Below, in pieces: positions 23,613 through 32,639 of a stretch of DNA of 52,862 nucleotides. Source of the DNA: Deltaproteobacteria bacterium (GTDB lineage Bacteria > Desulfobacterota > Desulfarculia > JACQYL01). The stretch is taken from contig JACQYL010000118.1 of assembly GCA_016208165.1 (NCBI GenBank), positions 1 through 52,862 on the forward strand. Reading direction: 5' to 3'. Position 1 is the first letter of the stretch. The number at the start of each line of letters is the position of its first letter. A model generated the notes under the pieces. It searched no databases. It was not told the origin of the DNA and saw nothing but the letters and a program-made list of their open reading frames with translations. A program made the position numbers and the translations under genes.

Positions 23613-24677
23613 TCAGGTTTCCACAGTGAAGACGGCGGCCCATCCATCCGCTTCGATCCGGGATTCAGCTCCTTCATTTCCTTCGAGCTTTCCGAACAGC
23701 CATTGATCGAGACCCCGGTTTTGCACCAGCATGACCCTCACGGACAGGTCCTTGTCCGTATTCAATGGGAAACCGCCTTCCCCGGCCGCGGAAATAATGG
23801 ATTGGGAGGCCTCGGTGAAACGAACCGAGAGTATGTCCAGATCCCCGGCATTCAATTCAGCAAAAGAAGCTAGTCGAGCCAATTCATCGAAACACGAATG
23901 GAGTTGGCCAAGCAGCGGTTTCTCAATCTCTTCAAACGCATCTTCGAGTTGCGCCGGCCCATACCCTTCAAACAGAGGCAGCCTGAAACGAACCACTTCG
24001 ACGGATTCGAGATGGGCGGAAAGGTGGCGCGACAGAAATTGATTGTCTGTTACATAATGGGCAGCCGGCGGTCGCACGGGCCCATAGAAGTGCCCCCATG
24101 CCCTTAGCTGCCGTTTTAGAACCGCGTCGAAATCGACGGTGGCCTCGAAATCGAGGTTGGTCGAGAAGAGTTGCTCTGAGTCCGAGGCGTCGATAATGTC
24201 CTTTAGGGCGTCTTCCTTTGATCTTACCTCATGAAGTATGTCGCTGCATTCGCGCTCTGTCTTCCAGAGTCGGCGCGCGAGATGCAGAAGCAGCGTCCGG
24301 TTCTCGACCCGTTGACCGGCTCCGGAGGTTGTGTCAGAGCCAAATCGTCTGATTTCCTTCATTAAACTCGGCAGGTTCTGAGATTCGACGGAACGGACCT
24401 CGTCAAGCGCCTTGAGGGCGTTCCAGTCCATGGCCTCGTGGTCTCGAGCCCATCGTTCCCAGTCCCTAAGCAGCCTTCGGACCTCTTCCTCCGGCGCTCC
24501 TTCAGCGCGATGCACTCTAAGAAAAGAGTGTGTTTCAAATTCTTGAATTCGAGGGAAGGGCAACGGTCCCGGAGGAACAAAAATGAGTATCGGACGACAG
24601 TAGAAGGACCATCCGCAAACCGGTTGCTCTTCAAGAGGACAATCCACAATGTAAACAAAAGGGCGTGTTGAATTCAT
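23613..24677 (-). CDS. Protein of unknown function
   Basis: A 354-residue protein that I do not recognise. It has no signal peptide or membrane segment. The N-terminal 60 residues are hydrophobic-aromatic (FVYIVDCPLEEQPVCGWSF) and beta-like; the middle (about 62-180) is strongly helical and charged (EEEVRRLLRDWERWARDHE, LARRLWKTERECSDILHEV); the end has a possible beta domain (LDILSVRFTEASQ, LSVRVMLVQNRGLDQWLFG). Translational start at ATG 24677 has only a poor ribosome site. It stands alone between repeat-rich DNA and the dnaA upstream region. The coding frame is uninterrupted and codon use looks like its neighbours. Confidence 0.6.
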   Translation of the reverse strand: MNSTRPFVYIVDCPLEEQPVCGWSFYCRPILIFVPPGPLPFPRIQEFETHSFLRVHRAEGAPEEEVRRLLRDWERWARDHEAMDWNALKALDEVRSVESQNLPSLMKEIRRFGSDTTSGAGQRVENRTLLLHLARRLWKTERECSDILHEVRSKEDALKDIIDASDSEQLFSTNLDFEATVDFDAVLKRQLRAWGHFYGPVRPPAAHYVTDNQFLSRHLSAHLESVEVVRFRLPLFEGYGPAQLEDAFEEIEKPLLGQLHSCFDELARLASFAELNAGDLDILSVRFTEASQSIISAAGEGGFPLNTDKDLSVRVMLVQNRGLDQWLFGKLEGNEGAESRIEADGWAAVFTVET

Positions 24678-25285
24678 TTTCGTAGGTTCGTTCTCCCGTT
24701 CGAGAGTGGGAAACTATTCTTCAGTTTGTTTAACAGAGAGCCGCCGTGAAGGCAAAAGAATTCCTGTGACATTGAAAGTTCCGAAGGATTTCAGGATGTA
24801 ACATTCCTGCAACATTATTGCCAGATATATTTTCCCGGCCCAAGTTTGGGGGAGATCTCTTTTATCAAACATTATAGACGGTTGCACGATGCGTCGCGCC
24901 TGAGATCTGAAAAAAGGCGGAAAAAGATGTTACACGGAGGAAATGGGAGGATTTGAACAATGACAAAGTTCTTAACATTTGGGTCCGTGTATCGAAATCC
25001 CTTGGTAACTCTACGGAAGTAAGAGACCGTAAAATCCCCCGCAGTTCAAGGAGAAACGGAGGAGCTTCAATTTTTAGCTTGGTAATTCAATATGTTACAT
25101 TATGTGCGATTCCGTGGTCCGGGATTGGCGCTGATCACGATTAACCCTATTTGACAGGAATCGAAGCTTACTCTATTCATGATACATCTTCTTTCGGGCA
25201 ACCCAATCTTACAGACAGTTACTCTTCTTAGGCGTCCATTAATCGTTTAATCGTTGGCTTCAACCGACTTATGGAAGGCGATGTC
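24678..25285. other. Upstream region of the dnaA-like gene with three ATGTTACAT sites
   Basis: An AT-rich, gene-free stretch of about 600 bases between divergent genes. The 9-base motif ATGTTACAT or its complement occurs at 24796-24804 (ATGTAACAT), 24927-24935 (ATGTTACAC) and 25092-25100 (ATGTTACAT), with related GTGACATT and GCAACATT near 24766 and 24810. I found no DnaA box of the TTATCCACA type. A strong promoter lies at the right end. Confidence 0.45.
25151..25179 (+). promoter_or_regulatory. Sigma-70 promoter of the dnaA-like gene
   Basis: TTGACA (25151-25156), 17 bases, then TATTCA (25174-25179): consensus -35 and a good -10. It gives a leader of about 100 bases before ATG 25286. Confidence 0.75.
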
Positions 25286-26686
25286 ATGGAACAGCTGTGG
25301 ACTCAGCTAAAGGGATCGTTGAAGAGCCAGATGCCCCCGCACAGGTACCAGCTCTGGATCGAACCCATCAAATTTGTGGACGGTTCAGACGGAAAACTGA
25401 CGATCGGATGCCCTAACAGGTTTTTTATTAATTGGATTCGGGACAATTACCTGCCTGTCTTTCAGGAGGAGCTGTCCAGGGCCGTTGTAGCGCCTCCGGA
25501 GATACGCCTCGAGGTGTTAAAGCCGAAGGATATAAGACCTCGGAAGGACTCGGCGGAACCGTCAAGCCGAACAAACGGCTGCCAACTGATTCTGCCCGCC
25601 ATGTCGGAACCGATTTCCTGCAGGCCGCTTCTGAATCCGGCATTCACGTTCGACCGGTTCGTGACCGGAGCGAGCAATCATTTTGCTTACAATGCGGCAA
25701 AAAACGTTTCGGAAGGCATGGATCAAGGGGTGAGTCTGGTCTACTTATTATCCTCCACAGGTTTGGGCAAGAGTCACCTGTGTCAAGCCATCAGCAGAGA
25801 AATTCTCAGCCGGGAGCCCCAAAGCCGTGTGCATTATCTGACTACGGAAGACTTCATTAATGAAATGATTTTGTCGTTGAAACTGAAACGAATGGATACC
25901 TTCAAAGAGAAGTATCGACGCTGTTGTGATGTCTTGCTGCTCGAGGAAATCCATTTCTTGGGCGGAAAGAGTAAAACCCAAGATGAATTTGCGTTTACTT
26001 TGGATGCACTTATCAATTCGAACAAAAAGGTCGTGCTTACGAGTTCCAAGCTTCCGAAAGACATCAGCGACATGCATGACGGGTTACGCTCGAGGCTAAA
26101 CTCCGGGCTGATGGTCCGGATAGGTTCACCCGACTTTGAAACGAGGGTAAGGATTCTGGACAAGAAGGCAAGAACGTTCAAAGTCCCAACGCCCAGGGAA
26201 ATACTGGAGTTTGTAGCTGAACATATCCGGGACGATGTCCGGGAGCTGGAAAGCAGCCTGATCTGTCTGAATGCCAAGTCTTCTCTGGAAGGCCGACCTA
26301 TCAACCTGGAACTGGCCCAGGAGGTAGTGCAAGGCTTTGTGGAAAACAAGAAGTCGGTAAGTGCGGAAACCATTCAGGAATTTGTGGCCGGGCAGTTCAA
26401 CCTGGACGTCGAGGATTTGAAATCCAAATCAAGAAAGGCAAATATTGTCTTTCCTCGCTCCGTAGCCATGCATCTCTGTCGGAAATACACGAACTTCACT
26501 CTGGATGCGATTGGAAAAAGTTTCAACCGGAACCATGCCAGCGTACTTTATGCATTGAACTCCCTGCAGAAAAAGATGCGGAAGAACTACAAAACCAAAC
26601 ATCAGGTCAATCTTCTGGAGCGAAAGTTGAAAGACCTGTTTTTGGCGGAGACGCTCAGAGTCGGTAAGAATACCAGGGTCCACTGA
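25286..26686 (+). CDS. dnaA: Chromosomal replication initiator DnaA, divergent copy
   Basis: A 466-residue protein with full DnaA architecture: domain I (MEQLWTQLKGSLKSQMPPHRYQLWIEPI), linker, AAA+ domain III starting FTFDRFVTGASNHFAYNAAKNV, and DNA-binding domain IV (FPRSVAMHLCRKYTNFTLDAIGKSFN then RNHASVLYAL). Several motifs deviate: Walker A is SSTGLGKSHL (residues 156-165; usually GGVGLGKTHL), and Walker B is DVLLLEEIHFL (215-225; usually DVLLIDDIQFL), so both acidic residues are Glu. The arginine-finger segment RSRLNSGL is kept. ATG 25286 is preferred to 25271 because GGAAGG precedes it and the family begins MEQLW. No dnaN, recF or gyrB follows and no DnaA boxes are seen, so this may be a second, paralogous DnaA. 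Confidence 0.85.
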   Translation: MEQLWTQLKGSLKSQMPPHRYQLWIEPIKFVDGSDGKLTIGCPNRFFINWIRDNYLPVFQEELSRAVVAPPEIRLEVLKPKDIRPRKDSAEPSSRTNGCQLILPAMSEPISCRPLLNPAFTFDRFVTGASNHFAYNAAKNVSEGMDQGVSLVYLLSSTGLGKSHLCQAISREILSREPQSRVHYLTTEDFINEMILSLKLKRMDTFKEKYRRCCDVLLLEEIHFLGGKSKTQDEFAFTLDALINSNKKVVLTSSKLPKDISDMHDGLRSRLNSGLMVRIGSPDFETRVRILDKKARTFKVPTPREILEFVAEHIRDDVRELESSLICLNAKSSLEGRPINLELAQEVVQGFVENKKSVSAETIQEFVAGQFNLDVEDLKSKSRKANIVFPRSVAMHLCRKYTNFTLDAIGKSFNRNHASVLYALNSLQKKMRKNYKTKHQVNLLERKLKDLFLAETLRVGKNTRVH

Positions 26687-26942
26687 CGATCCTGTCCTCT
26701 CCTTTTTTCTGTCGGCGCGGCCGTTCAACCTTCTCGCCGCGCGCTTCAGCCCAGCCAGTCCGTTTGCCGCTTTCCATCGAATGTTTCGATATGGTATGGT
26801 GGATCTGTTAGCCCGTAGGTCGTGGTCTGTGGAGCATCGGAGCGCAGGGCGCCGAGCCCGATTCTATTCATAACAGCCGGCGAACGAGTACCCGGGGAGC
26901 CCGGCTTCCGTTATTTTCTTCCGCCAATGGTTATTCGAACGT

Positions 26943-28373
26943 ATGAAATCCTCAACGAGTGACATCAAACGAGAACTCGTCTCATTGCTGGGTGAAGACC
27001 GCGTATTGATCCGGAAAGAAGACCTGGCTGTATATGGATACGATGCCAGCGGACTCAGATTCATGCCCTGGGGCGTTGCCTTTCCGGACACGGCGGAACA
27101 CGTCGGCGCCATAATGCGCATGGCGAATGAAAGACGTTTCTACGTAATTCCCCGGGGTTCGGGAACGGGCATGACGGGAGGCTCTTTACCGGTGAAGTCC
27201 GGCCTGATCTTAGCCCTGTCGCGCATGAATCGAATCCTGCGACTGGACGAAGAAAACATGGTCGCTATTGTGGAGCCGGGCGTGATTACCGGCCACCTTC
27301 AGGAACAGGCTGAGAGGTGCGGCCTGTTCTATCCTCCGGATCCGGCCAGTCTTCACGTTTCGACGATCGGAGGAAATGTCGCCGAGTGCGCGGGAGGGGC
27401 GCGGGCCGTCAAGTATGGGGTAACGCGCGACTACGTGCTGGGTCTGGAAGCAGTCCTGCCGACAGGGGAACGGATCAAAACCGGTGTCGAGACGGCCAAG
27501 GGGGTGGTCGGCTACGATCTGACCCGCCTCTTGATCGGTTCGGAAGGTACGTTGGCCGTAATCACCAAAATCGCTCTTAAATTGATTCCGTTGCCCCCTC
27601 ACAGGAAAACGCTGGCAGCGTCTTTCCGGCGTCTGGACCAAGCCGCTTCCGCTGTTCGGGATATCATGATGTCCAGAATCGTGCCGTCCGTGCTCGAATT
27701 CATGGACAGGGCAACGGTGCACTGTGTGGAGGAACGCCTGAATCTCGGGTTGTACAAAGGCGCCGGAGCCGTGATTTTCGCCGAAGTCGACGGTCAGCAG
27801 GAAGACGTCAAACTTCAGGCCGCGAAACTCGAGGAAATTGCGATTCGCAACGAGGCCCATACAATTCGCATAGCGAGAGACCGATCGGAGGAAGAGGAAA
27901 TGTGGCGGTTTCGGCGTTCCATTTCCCCGGCCCTCTTTCACTATGCCCCTCACAAAGTCAACGAAGACATCGTGGTGCCCAGAAGCCGCGTCCCGGAAAT
28001 GGTGCTCAAAATCGAAGAGATTGGAAAAGAGGAGGATTTGTTGATCACCACGTTCGGGCACGCCGGAGACGGCAATCTCCATATCAATATCATGCTGGAC
28101 AAGCGGGATCCGGAGCAATCCAGGCGTGCGAGCAACATGGCCGATCGGATTTTTCGTGAAACCATTCGACTCGGAGGGACGTTGTCAGGAGAACACGGCG
28201 TCGGGATTACAAAAGCTCCTTTCCTGAGCATGGAGATCGACGACCTGGGTCAAGACGTCATGAAGCGCATTAAGAAGGCCTTCGATCCGAACGGGATTCT
28301 CAATCCGGGCAAGATCTTCCTCGAAGGCCGCAAAGAGGAGATGGTCTGGAAACTTTTCCATCTGGACGACTAG
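26943..28373 (+). CDS. glcD: FAD-linked oxidase, GlcD-like
   Basis: A 476-residue flavoprotein of the GlcD / D-lactate dehydrogenase (VAO) family. The FAD-binding motif is PRGSGTGMTGGSLPV, with CAGGARAVKYGVTRDYVLGLEAVLPTGE and GVVGYDLTRLLIGSEGTLAVIT; the C-terminal FAD-oxidase domain has FGHAGDGNLHINIM and GEHGVGITKAPFL. It oxidises a 2-hydroxyacid such as glycolate or D-lactate. The natural electron acceptor would be a GlcF-type Fe-S subunit; the only one seen is at 5438-6673. ATG 26943 is the obvious start, though its Shine-Dalgarno is weak. The membrane/TPR gene follows after 25 bases. Confidence 0.92.
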   Translation: MKSSTSDIKRELVSLLGEDRVLIRKEDLAVYGYDASGLRFMPWGVAFPDTAEHVGAIMRMANERRFYVIPRGSGTGMTGGSLPVKSGLILALSRMNRILRLDEENMVAIVEPGVITGHLQEQAERCGLFYPPDPASLHVSTIGGNVAECAGGARAVKYGVTRDYVLGLEAVLPTGERIKTGVETAKGVVGYDLTRLLIGSEGTLAVITKIALKLIPLPPHRKTLAASFRRLDQAASAVRDIMMSRIVPSVLEFMDRATVHCVEERLNLGLYKGAGAVIFAEVDGQQEDVKLQAAKLEEIAIRNEAHTIRIARDRSEEEEMWRFRRSISPALFHYAPHKVNEDIVVPRSRVPEMVLKIEEIGKEEDLLITTFGHAGDGNLHINIMLDKRDPEQSRRASNMADRIFRETIRLGGTLSGEHGVGITKAPFLSMEIDDLGQDVMKRIKKAFDPNGILNPGKIFLEGRKEEMVWKLFHLDD

Positions 28374-28398
28374 AACTCTCGGATCTTGATTTGGCGAT

Positions 28399-30426
28399 AT
28401 GATGAAGTCGGAGACAAAACCGAAGAAGAAGCAAAAGAAACAGACGCGAGGGAGGCTTTCCGTCGAAGAAACGGCAAACCGTACGTCGTTGCAGGCGCCG
28501 GCGTCCGTCGGAGGGGCGGAGAAGAAGGCCGTGTCCGCATCCGCGGTCGGGGTTTCGCGGTGGCGCCGCTTCGTCTGGATGTTACCGGTGTTGCTGGGGT
28601 TCCTTCTGTACAGCGGCATTTACGGCAATCAACTGGTACATTGGGACGACGTGAGCATGATCGAATGGGCCCAGAACGATCCCTTATCGTTGAGTTATGT
28701 CTGGGAGGTTATGACGAAGATCGGACGAACCTATCAGCCGTTAAGGGACATCTCCTATTCGATCGACGTAAGGCTTTTCGGGACGGACCTCTGGGGCTAT
28801 TTCCTCCACAACGTGCTGCTCTACTGCCTGAACATCTGGCTGGTGTACGCCATCGTCAGACGCCTGTTTCAGAGATTCGGCTCGACCCAAAACGCCCTGC
28901 GGCAAGGCCCGCTCGAGAACTCGAGCAGGGATCCGTTGTCCCCGGAAGGGGGCGTATTCGCTCCCCGGCTTGTGGCGGCGTTGACGGCCTGCCTGTTTGC
29001 GGCCCACCCTCTTCATGTGGAGTCCGTGGCCTGGCTGGCCGCGCGCAAGGAGGTTCTTTGCGGTCTTTTCTTCTTTCTCAGTTTCTGGTTTTTTCTCCGG
29101 ATAGACGCATGGACAGGATCGAAACGATATCTCGGCCTTGGAGCGAGCTTTGTTTCATACCTTCTGGCCTCGTTAAGCAAGCCCACCGCGGCATCGCTTC
29201 CGTTGGTGATCCTGGCGACCGATCTGATCCTTGTGCGGCCTTCCCTGGAGCAGTGGAAGAAACGAATCTGGATTCACATACCGTTTTGGGTCCCGGCCGT
29301 GGGAGCGGCGTTGTATTTCAGTTTTATCGCCGGAACCACGAAGACGATTCTGGCCGATTTACCCCTGCTGCAAAGGCTTATCGACGTAAATGTAGTCCTG
29401 TCGCACTATCTTAAAACGCTTGTTGCGCCCGTAGGGCTCTCCGCGAGGTATGCCTTTGACTGGAGCATACCGGTTACGGATCCGTCCGTCCTGATCGGCG
29501 CCGTTTTCCAACTGATTTTGGCGGCATGTTTTGTTCTGTTCCTACGTCGGAACCGGCTTGTGGCTTTCTGGATCGCGTGGTTCTATATCAACTTCTTGCC
29601 GACTTCCGGGATCATTCCGATTTCCATACAAGCGGCGGATCGATATATCTTCATATCCTCCCTGGCCTTCTGCTGTGTGGTAACCATGGCCGCCCTGAAG
29701 GTGAGCGATAAGGCCTTTGCCCGCTCAAAGGCGGTGGGCCGGAATGTGGGCCCGGCCTTTCTGGTGTGTGTGATTGCGATCTTTTCCGTGCTCTCGGTCA
29801 GACAATCCGGAATATGGCGCGATGACATGACCCTGTGGACGCATACGGCGGCGGTGAGCCCTTCGGATCTGTCCTATTACAGCCTTGGAGAAGCGTACCG
29901 GAGGAGAAACGACCTGGAACAGGCCAAACACTATTATCAGACGTCTTTGAACGCCAACCCCAGGTTTTTACAGGCTTTGAACGGACTTGGGAACATCATG
30001 CTATTAGAGAAAGATATCCGCAAAGCCGAATCCCTTTACCTCAAAGCCCTGGAAGTGGATCCCGAATACCGTCATGCGCACCGACATCTGGCCATCGTGT
30101 ATATTACCTTAAGGGACTTCGACCGGGCCCTGGTCCATGCGGAGCAAGCCTTTCGCGCTTACGAACATGACTCGGTTCTCCTGGACATGTTGTGCCTGCT
30201 CTATCTCAGGAAAGGCGATTCATATAAGCTGAGAGAGATGGCCACCAGACTGAATGCCTACGAGTCGGACCGGGTAAACGCCCTGATTTACCTGTTCCGT
30301 GCGTACCAAGGAATAGGTGACACGCAAGGCGCGATGAAATTCAGGTCCGAGGCGTATGAGTTGGACCCCGAGAAAGCACGAAAAACAGAGAGAATCACCG
30401 CTGCTGCGATGAAAGGTTATCGCTAG
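28399..30426 (+). CDS. TMTC-like polytopic membrane protein with C-terminal TPR repeats
   Basis: A 675-residue protein. The first 50 residues are basic and cytosolic (KSETKPKKKQKKQTRGR). About ten hydrophobic segments follow to residue 460, with the signatures of the GT-C glycosyltransferase-like TMTC group: YGNQLVHWDD near residue 75, AHPLHVESVAWLAARKEVLCGLFFFLSFWF near 200, LASLSKPTAASLPLVILATDLIL, and the DUF1736-like SHYLKTLVAPVGLSARY. The tail (about 490-650) is four to five TPR repeats (YYSLGEAYRRRNDLEQAKHYYQTSL and so on), predicted periplasmic. GT-C enzymes use polyprenyl-linked sugars; the bacterial TMTC-like proteins are mostly uncharacterised. Protein O-glycosylation is the natural guess. 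Confidence 0.82.
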   Translation: MMKSETKPKKKQKKQTRGRLSVEETANRTSLQAPASVGGAEKKAVSASAVGVSRWRRFVWMLPVLLGFLLYSGIYGNQLVHWDDVSMIEWAQNDPLSLSYVWEVMTKIGRTYQPLRDISYSIDVRLFGTDLWGYFLHNVLLYCLNIWLVYAIVRRLFQRFGSTQNALRQGPLENSSRDPLSPEGGVFAPRLVAALTACLFAAHPLHVESVAWLAARKEVLCGLFFFLSFWFFLRIDAWTGSKRYLGLGASFVSYLLASLSKPTAASLPLVILATDLILVRPSLEQWKKRIWIHIPFWVPAVGAALYFSFIAGTTKTILADLPLLQRLIDVNVVLSHYLKTLVAPVGLSARYAFDWSIPVTDPSVLIGAVFQLILAACFVLFLRRNRLVAFWIAWFYINFLPTSGIIPISIQAADRYIFISSLAFCCVVTMAALKVSDKAFARSKAVGRNVGPAFLVCVIAIFSVLSVRQSGIWRDDMTLWTHTAAVSPSDLSYYSLGEAYRRRNDLEQAKHYYQTSLNANPRFLQALNGLGNIMLLEKDIRKAESLYLKALEVDPEYRHAHRHLAIVYITLRDFDRALVHAEQAFRAYEHDSVLLDMLCLLYLRKGDSYKLREMATRLNAYESDRVNALIYLFRAYQGIGDTQGAMKFRSEAYELDPEKARKTERITAAAMKGYR

Positions 30427-30459
30427 CCTATCTGCGTCCAAGATGGATTGGGAGGTTTC

Positions 30460-31884
30460 ATGACGGAACAGTTGTTCAAGAAGCATCGCTTCAAATGTGT
30501 ATCTCCGTTGGATTATCGCTACTACGGCGGAGACGATACGATTTTTGACCGGCTTTCGCCGTATCTGTCGGAAGAAGCCAACATTTGTTACATCTTCAAA
30601 GTGGAACGCGCTCTGGCGCGATCCCTATCCAAGCGGGGTCTTGCGCCTGCGGAACTCCCGGGTAAAATCGACTTGGTTACGAAGGAAATCGATCCTGAGG
30701 AGGTCTACGAGGAGGATAAACGAGTTCATCATTACCTGAAAGCCGCGGTCAATGTGTTGAAAGCGCATCTTCCGGAATCGATGAGAGAGTATATACACTT
30801 GGGCGCCACGTCCTTCGACGTAGTGGATACCGCCAATGCGGCCAGATTGCGCGACTGCTACCTGGACGCCGTTCGGCCTGCGGCGCTCGCGTTCGAAACT
30901 GCTTTGATCGTTTTGGCCCGTAAACAAAAGGATACGGTTCAAGTTGGACGGACGCACGGCCGATTTGCTTCTCCCGTGACGTTCGGGTACTTCATTGCAG
31001 GGTACGTCGATCGTTTTGGCAAGAGTGTTCTAAAGATGGATGACGCGGCCCTGAATCTCGCGGGCAAGTTCTCCGGAGCTGTCGGTTCCTACAATGCCTT
31101 GTCACTTATGGTGGACGATCCGGCGGAAGTGGAGCGGGAAGTTCTGGGCGACCTGGGATTGGAACCCGCCATGCATTCCACTCAAATCGTGCAGCCCGAA
31201 TACGCCGCGTACTTCGGCTGCTCAGTGGCGGTTTCGTTTGGAGTTCTGGCCAATCTGGCGGACGATCTGCGGCATTTGCACCGCTCGGAAATCAACGAAG
31301 TCTACGAACCGTTCGGGGCGGCTCAGGTGGGCTCGTCGACCATGCCGCACAAAAGAAACCCATGGAATCTCGAGCACGTCAAAAGCCAGTACAAAGCCTT
31401 CATGCCGAGGGTCGTAACCATCCTGTTGGATCAGATCTCCGAGCATCAGAGGGACCTCACCAACAGCGCATCCGGCCGTTATATGCCCGAGATGCTGGTG
31501 GGATACTTTGATGCGCTGTCCAGGATGATCTGGGTTGTGGACGGACTGGACGTAAACCTTTCCGCCATCGAGAAGAACCTCGAAGCGGCCATGATGGAGA
31601 TCAGCTCCGAACCTCTGTACATTTCCCTGTCTTTGGCCGGACTGGATGACGCACATGAATGGGTGCGGAAGGCGAGTCACGGACGAAGTCCGAACGAAAC
31701 CGTTTTCCAGACGCTCGAACGCAACGAGGAGCTTCGAGAATACTTTAAGAAAGCTCCGAGCAAAGCGCTGGAAGCGGCTCGTGACCCAAGAACCTACACC
31801 GGACTGGCTAAGTCTCGCACGGCGGACATTTGCGATGCGTGGGAAAAACGCATGTTAAGCGAATGCGGCGAAGGAGAATCGTAA
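30460..31884 (+). CDS. purB: Adenylosuccinate lyase
   Basis: A 474-residue protein of the fumarase/aspartase superfamily, PurB type. The signature loop SSTMPHKRNPWNLEHVKS is at about 290-307; the substrate-binding HLGATSFDVVDTANAARLRD and the TVQVGRTHGRFASPVTFGY histidine motif are in place. It makes AMP and AICAR by fumarate release in purine synthesis. Start at ATG 30460 has GGGAGG 5 bases upstream; the TTG at 30448 seen in the longer frame is not needed. The DVVDTANAARLRD loop (usually SSDVVDTA) is a slightly unusual lyase variant, so a related argininosuccinate-type or 3-carboxymuconate-type activity is a remote alternative. Confidence 0.9.
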   Translation: MTEQLFKKHRFKCVSPLDYRYYGGDDTIFDRLSPYLSEEANICYIFKVERALARSLSKRGLAPAELPGKIDLVTKEIDPEEVYEEDKRVHHYLKAAVNVLKAHLPESMREYIHLGATSFDVVDTANAARLRDCYLDAVRPAALAFETALIVLARKQKDTVQVGRTHGRFASPVTFGYFIAGYVDRFGKSVLKMDDAALNLAGKFSGAVGSYNALSLMVDDPAEVEREVLGDLGLEPAMHSTQIVQPEYAAYFGCSVAVSFGVLANLADDLRHLHRSEINEVYEPFGAAQVGSSTMPHKRNPWNLEHVKSQYKAFMPRVVTILLDQISEHQRDLTNSASGRYMPEMLVGYFDALSRMIWVVDGLDVNLSAIEKNLEAAMMEISSEPLYISLSLAGLDDAHEWVRKASHGRSPNETVFQTLERNEELREYFKKAPSKALEAARDPRTYTGLAKSRTADICDAWEKRMLSECGEGES

Positions 31885-31968
31885 CTGAGTCCGGATACCC
31901 GTTTTCATGCGTTGCCGGCTGCGCCGGCTCGATTGTTCCTGCAAAGGTCAGGTAGGGAGTGACATTTG

Positions 31969-32394
31969 ATGAAATCGAGATTGGAATTATCCGTGAGGGA
32001 AATCGCGACGGATGGCTCGCTTGGCTTGGGAATTCAAGTGACCGCGATGGAGAAGGGCCTCGAAAGGAAAGTTCCTTTGATCCGGGAATGCGGTACTTAC
32101 GAGGAACTGAAGCAAGGGGTCGAGGAGTGCAAAAGCGCTCTGGATCAGCTCCTTGCCGAGGCGGAAGCCGTCCTCCGGGAGCATACGGCCACCGAGGGAG
32201 GAACTATTGAGGAAGCGTGGGGAGCTTTACAGAAATCCCAGGATGAGGACACCTTTGTTTGCCGCTTCAACGCCTTAGGTGAGAATACGCGTATCGAGCT
32301 TGCCGAGTACGTGCTTACAACTCAAAATATGTTTAAAGGATTTGCGTCCGTTTTTTCTAAACGGTATGACGAACAGACCCACGCGTTGTCGTAG
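31969..32394 (+). CDS. Small helical protein of unknown function
   Basis: A 141-residue cytosolic protein with no signal or membrane segment. I place the start at ATG 31969; TTG 31966 immediately before is the alternative, and GGGAG lies 8-10 bases upstream of both. It is almost wholly helical and acidic: LKQGVEECKSALDQLLAEAEAVLREH in the middle reads as a coiled coil. The last part, ENTRIELAEYVLTTQNMFKGFASVFSKRYD, resembles a compact helical hairpin. It follows purB after 84 bases but a functional link is not evident. Confidence 0.7.
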   Translation: MKSRLELSVREIATDGSLGLGIQVTAMEKGLERKVPLIRECGTYEELKQGVEECKSALDQLLAEAEAVLREHTATEGGTIEEAWGALQKSQDEDTFVCRFNALGENTRIELAEYVLTTQNMFKGFASVFSKRYDEQTHALS

Positions 32395-32639
32395 AGAGGG
32401 TCTATAATCAGCAATTTTGGCAATATCGGATACCGAACGGACGCGGCCGCAGGCGGATTTCCTCATGGGGCGATAAACGCGAACGGATTCAGGCATTGGG
32501 CGTCATTTAGAATGAGTTCCGTGAGCCTCAAGTTCTTTTGGGCGCTTTTTTATCGAAACTTTGTTTATTACCGGGAAGTATGTTAGAGTATGTATTACCA
32601 ACCCATCTAGGAACCCCCAAATACTGAGGAGTCCAAGAC

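Noticed and set aside
24678-25285. Chromosomal origin oriC
   Set aside because: No TTATCCACA-like boxes or AT-rich 13-mers were found next to the DnaA-like gene, and the usual dnaN/recF/gyrB neighbours are missing. Only GC-skew over the whole chromosome could settle it.
28386-29414. A 342-codon plus-strand frame inside the TMTC-like gene
   Set aside because: Overlaps a coherent membrane protein with DUF1736-like signature in a different frame; its translation is Arg/Gly-rich and shows no domain.
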